From contig JAFGWS010000118.1 in NCBI GenBank assembly GCA_016937035.1, positions 1-8,541 on the forward strand: a DNA stretch of 8,541 nt, written 5' to 3'. Each line of letters begins with the position of its first letter. Position 1 is the stretch's first letter. Position numbers and translations under genes: made by a program. This stretch comes from Pontiellaceae bacterium. Lineage in GTDB: Bacteria > Verrucomicrobiota > Kiritimatiellia > Kiritimatiellales > Pontiellaceae. Under the pieces are notes generated by a model that saw only the letters and a program-made list of their open reading frames with translations, searched no databases and was not told where the DNA came from. Below, piece by piece: positions 6,363 to 8,541 of this stretch.

Positions 6363-7247
6363 GTGCAGATCATTCATACACCGCTGGAGATGCAGGAATG
6401 TGCGATGGGGCTGAAGCGTGCCGGGCAAGTGATTGGTTTTGTTCCGACCATGGGATTCTTGCATGAGGGACATCTTTCGCTGATGCGGATTGCGCGGGAG
6501 CAGTGCGATGTGCTGGTGGTGAGTATTTTTGTGAACCCGACGCAGTTTGGGCCCAATGAGGATCTGGATGCGTATCCGCGTGATTTTAAGCGGGATGAGG
6601 CATTGTGTCGCGAGGCGAAGGTGGATTTTTTATTCTATCCGGAGCCGACCAACATGTACGCGGATAACGCCAGTGTCTGGGTGGAGGAAGAGTCGCTTTC
6701 TTCCGTGCTGTGCGGCGCATCGCGTCCGGGGCATTTTCGGGGGGTCTGCACGGTGGTGGCAAAGCTGTTTAATCTCGTGCAGCCTGATATAGCGGTGTTC
6801 GGCGAAAAAGATGCGCAGCAACTGCGTATTATCGAGCGGATGGTGCGGGATCTGAATTTTCCGGTGGAGATTGTGCGAGGCCCGATTGTGCGCGAATCAG
6901 ACGGTTTGGCAATGAGTTCTAGGAATAAATATCTGTCTCCCGAGCAGCGAAAAAATGCGATCTGTCTGCGGGAGGCGTTGGGCGCGGCAACGCGGTTGTT
7001 TCGCCAGGGTGAACACGATGTCGAGCTCATTCGTTCAGTCATGAAAGAAATGATCAGCGCTGTGCCGGAGGTCCGTATTGATTATATTGAATTTGTTGAC
7101 GACCAGACGTTGTGCATGGTTGATCGGATTGATCGGCCTGTTTTAGTTGCGATTGCGGTAAGAGTCGGTTCGACGCGACTGATTGACAATGTTGTGCTTG
7201 GATCAATGTCCGGGACGCACAGGTCGCAGCAAAAAACCGCATTATAG
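6363..7247 (+). CDS. panC: Pantothenate synthetase (pantoate--beta-alanine ligase)
   Basis: PanC joins pantoate and beta-alanine via a pantoyl-adenylate, the last step of pantothenate synthesis. The product has 294 residues, slightly longer than the common ~280. It has the nucleotidyl-transferase fold: FVPTMGFLHEGHLSL (26-40) with the HxGH ATP site at 34-37; VSIFVNPTQFGPNEDL (53-68); RPGHFRGVCTVVAKLFNLV (121-139); FGEKDAQQL (146-154); and MSSRNKYL (184-191), the KMSKS-like loop. The C-terminal lid domain (about 195-280) is present. The last ~14 residues are polar and not conserved as far as I can tell. The start is GTG with a strong ribosome binding site. panB is two genes upstream, separated by the SatD-like and DUF3307 genes. 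No panD or ketopantoate reductase is seen in the window, and no clear terminator follows. Confidence 0.97.
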   Translation: MQIIHTPLEMQECAMGLKRAGQVIGFVPTMGFLHEGHLSLMRIAREQCDVLVVSIFVNPTQFGPNEDLDAYPRDFKRDEALCREAKVDFLFYPEPTNMYADNASVWVEEESLSSVLCGASRPGHFRGVCTVVAKLFNLVQPDIAVFGEKDAQQLRIIERMVRDLNFPVEIVRGPIVRESDGLAMSSRNKYLSPEQRKNAICLREALGAATRLFRQGEHDVELIRSVMKEMISAVPEVRIDYIEFVDDQTLCMVDRIDRPVLVAIAVRVGSTRLIDNVVLGSMSGTHRSQQKTAL

Positions 7248-7250
7248 AGC

Positions 7251-7279
7251 TTGAACGGTTCGGCCTGTATACCTATATT
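7251..7279 (+). promoter_or_regulatory. Sigma-70-type promoter of the rpsB-tsf operon
   Basis: TTGAAC (7251-7256), a 17-bp spacer, then TATATT (7274-7279): 4/6 and 5/6 matches to the -35 and -10 consensus at ideal spacing. Transcription would start near 7286, leaving a leader of about 100 nt before rpsB. It begins 4 nt after the panC stop. Confidence 0.65.
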
Positions 7280-7285
7280 CCGCCC

Positions 7286-7386
7286 CTTAATCGATCGGAA
7301 GTGCCGGTCGGAAGCGAAGGCCGTCTGCTACCTCGTGGCGGTCAAAGCGGATTGTTTAATCAGTATAAACTATAAGGAGAGGTATT
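7286..7386 (+). promoter_or_regulatory. rpsB 5' leader with hairpin, possible S2 autoregulatory region
   Basis: The leader holds a hairpin, CGATCGG (7292-7298) with CCGGTCG (7304-7310), 7 bp including one T-G wobble, loop AAGTG. A second possible weaker stem joins GGCCG (7319-7323) and CGGTC (7339-7343). No U tract follows either. AAGGAG (7374-7379), extending to AAGGAGAGG, is a strong ribosome binding site 7 nt before the ATG. S2 is known to repress its own operon through the leader in E. coli. A similar role here is inferred only from position and structure, and I do not recognise a named motif. Confidence 0.4.
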
Positions 7387-8469
7387 ATGTCGGAATCGTT
7401 CACCAAGACGGTATCTGTGCAGGATCTGTTGGATGCAGGTCTGCATTTCGGTCATCAGACCAAGCGTTGGAATCCCAAAATGAAGCGCTTTATCCACGGC
7501 GCTAAGAACGGGATTTACATCATCGATCTGAATAAAACCCTGTCGCAGCTGGAGCTGGCAAAGACCTTCCTGAAGGATGTTGTGCTGCGCGGCGAAAAGG
7601 TGCTTTTCGTGGGCACCAAGAAACAGGCTCGTGAAATTTTCAAGAACACGGCGGACGGCGCGAATCAGCCGTACGTGATTCATCGTTGGCTCGGCGGTAT
7701 GCTGACCAACAACCAGACCATCCGTTCTTCTGTTGCACGCATGCAGGAACTGCAGAAGATGGAAAAAGACGGCACCATGGAAAAGATGCTGAAGAAGGAA
7801 GTTTCTGTGCTTCGCCGCGAAAATGCCAAGTTGGAACGCAACCTGAGCGGTATTGCTTCCATGACCAGGAAGCCGGGTGCCCTTTTTGTGGTTGACTTGA
7901 AGCGTGAGCATCTTGCACTGGCCGAAGCCAAACGCCTCAATATTCCGGTGGTTGCGCTGGTCGATACGAATGCGGATCCGGACCTTGTTGAATACCCGAT
8001 CCCGGGTAACGACGACTCTTTGCGTTCCATTGGACTCATCTGCGATGTGCTCGCAGAAGTCATCAAAGAAGCGGACGCAGAATACTCCGCTAAAGCCGCT
8101 GCCGAGCGTGAAGCGCGTGAAAAGGCAGAAGCTGAAGAGCGTGAAAAGGCCAAAGCCGCCCGCGAAGAGCGCAAGAAGAAAGAGCTCGAAGAGAAGAAGA
8201 AGCGCGAAGAAGTGCTGAAGAAGATCAAGGAACAGAAGAAAAAAGCGGACGAAAAGAAAAAAGCCGAGGCCAAGGCTGAAGAGGTGAAGGAAGAAGCTCC
8301 TGCCGCTGAAGAGGTTCCTGCCGTTGAGGAAGCTCCCGTTGCTGAAGAAGTGAAGGAAGAGGCTCCTGTCGTTGAGAAAGTGAAGGAAGAAGTTCCTGCT
8401 GCTGCTGCCGAGCCGGTTGCTGAAGAAACGCCTGCCGAAGAATCTGAAACCAAAAACGAAGAAGCATAA
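7387..8469 (+). CDS. rpsB: 30S ribosomal protein S2 with long charged C-terminal extension
   Basis: S2 sits on the back of the 30S subunit between head and body and is needed for S1 binding. Residues 8-228 are a full S2 core: VQDLLDAGLHFGHQTKRWNP (11-30), FIHGAKNGIYIIDLNKT (35-51), VLFVGTKKQA (72-81), HRWLGGMLTN (99-108), PGALFVVDLKREHLA (163-177), IPVVALVDTNADPDLVEYPI (186-205), PGNDDSLRSIGLI (206-218). Bacterial S2 usually ends near 230-260 residues, while this one has 360. The tail has two parts: 229-299, an uninterrupted Lys/Glu/Ala/Arg-rich stretch likely to form a single charged helix or coiled coil, and 300-360, an acidic Pro/Ala/Val/Glu region with repeats of VKEEAP type. The ATG is fixed by a strong ribosome binding site. 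tsf follows after 23 nt, the standard order. No frameshift separates core and tail. Confidence 0.97.
   Translation: MSESFTKTVSVQDLLDAGLHFGHQTKRWNPKMKRFIHGAKNGIYIIDLNKTLSQLELAKTFLKDVVLRGEKVLFVGTKKQAREIFKNTADGANQPYVIHRWLGGMLTNNQTIRSSVARMQELQKMEKDGTMEKMLKKEVSVLRRENAKLERNLSGIASMTRKPGALFVVDLKREHLALAEAKRLNIPVVALVDTNADPDLVEYPIPGNDDSLRSIGLICDVLAEVIKEADAEYSAKAAAEREAREKAEAEEREKAKAAREERKKKELEEKKKREEVLKKIKEQKKKADEKKKAEAKAEEVKEEAPAAEEVPAVEEAPVAEEVKEEAPVVEKVKEEVPAAAAEPVAEETPAEESETKNEEA
8281..8400 (+). repeat. Imperfect in-gene repeats encoding VKEEAP-type units in the S2 tail
   Basis: GTGAAGGAAGA followed by R-x-T-CCT-type ends recurs at 8284-8301 (VKEEAP), 8350-8367 (VKEEAP) and 8380-8397 (VKEEVP), interspersed with AEEVPAVEEAPVAEE units. 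The units are similar in DNA and protein, suggesting growth by duplication within the gene. Confidence 0.7.
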
Positions 8470-8492
8470 TTTAGCAGAGAGGACACATTACG

Positions 8493-8541
8493 ATGGCTAT
8501 TACCACCAGTATGATTAAAGAACTTCGCGATGCCACCAGCA
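8493..8541 (+). CDS. tsf: Translation elongation factor Ts, N-terminal start (3' end outside window)
   Basis: Only the first 16 codons are present: MAITTSMIKELRDATS. This matches the EF-Ts N-terminus (MAxITAxxVKELRExTGAGMM), the helix that contacts EF-Tu during GDP/GTP exchange. GAGAGGA (8477-8483) is a ribosome binding site 9 nt before the ATG. The position directly behind rpsB is the near-universal order and supports the call despite the short length. Confidence 0.92.
   Translation, partial: MAITTSMIKELRDATS

Noticed and set aside
7183..7209. Perfect -35 hexamer TTGACA near the end of panC
   Set aside because: No acceptable -10 element lies 16-18 bp downstream; the promoter at 7251-7279 is better placed and better spaced.
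7364..7369. TATAAA just before rpsB as a -10 element
   Set aside because: It would start transcription inside the ribosome binding site, leaving no usable leader, and no matching -35 is present.
7680..8486. Long minus-strand Ser/Ala-rich reading frame opposite rpsB
   Set aside because: It mirrors the biased Lys/Glu/Ala codons of the S2 tail; no recognisable domain or ribosome binding site.
1..8541. CRISPR array, tRNA/rRNA genes, insertion sequences or phage genes
   Set aside because: Looked for regularly spaced repeats, transposase-like proteins, terminal inverted repeats and tRNA-like sequences; none seen.

Overview
This is a bacterial chromosome segment of densely packed housekeeping genes. 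The genes visible are gatB (3' end), dapF, folK, panB, panC, rpsB and tsf (5' end). DapF points to a meso-diaminopimelate peptidoglycan and GatB to the indirect (amidotransferase) route to Gln-tRNA and/or Asn-tRNA. A Cache-type chemoreceptor, a sigma-54-type promoter and an S2 protein with a long Glu/Lys/Ala-rich tail suggest a free-living Gram-negative-type bacterium. My impression is the PVC group (Kiritimatiellota/Lentisphaerae-like), but this is a low-confidence guess from sequence flavour, not a search.

Left part (1-2784): the C-terminal end of GatB runs rightward and meets, tail to tail with an 11-nt gap, a leftward methyl-accepting chemotaxis protein (523-1989). The chemoreceptor has its own near-consensus sigma-54 (-24/-12) promoter at 2026-2041. 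Behind it, also leftward, is an endonuclease III-related DNA glycosylase of the HhH-GPD superfamily (2113-2784). It has Glu where endonuclease III has its catalytic Lys, and only three of the four usual iron-sulfur Cys.

Central part (2881-7247): a rightward, tightly spaced run that looks like one operon: dapF, folK, panB, a SatD-like/HTH regulator, a DUF3307 membrane protein, panC. Folate and pantothenate genes are commonly neighbours, but here panB and panC are separated by the regulator plus membrane-protein pair. Between those two unfamiliar genes are two tandem ~20-bp palindromes of the form TATCACC-N5-GGGTGAT, the second an 18-bp perfect palindrome just before the DUF3307 ribosome binding site. 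The regulator looks like a nucleotide-cyclase-like fold joined to a helix-turn-helix. The simplest reading is a self-contained module (ligand sensor/repressor, double operator, membrane protein) lodged in the pantothenate operon. This is the most interesting part of the window.

Right part (7248-8541): a 139-nt leader with a good sigma-70-type promoter (TTGAAC-N17-TATATT) and a hairpin precedes rpsB, followed by the start of tsf. This is the standard rpsB-tsf translation operon. S2 carries an extra ~130-residue C-terminal tail: a highly charged helix, then Val-Lys-Glu-Glu-Ala-Pro-type repeats.
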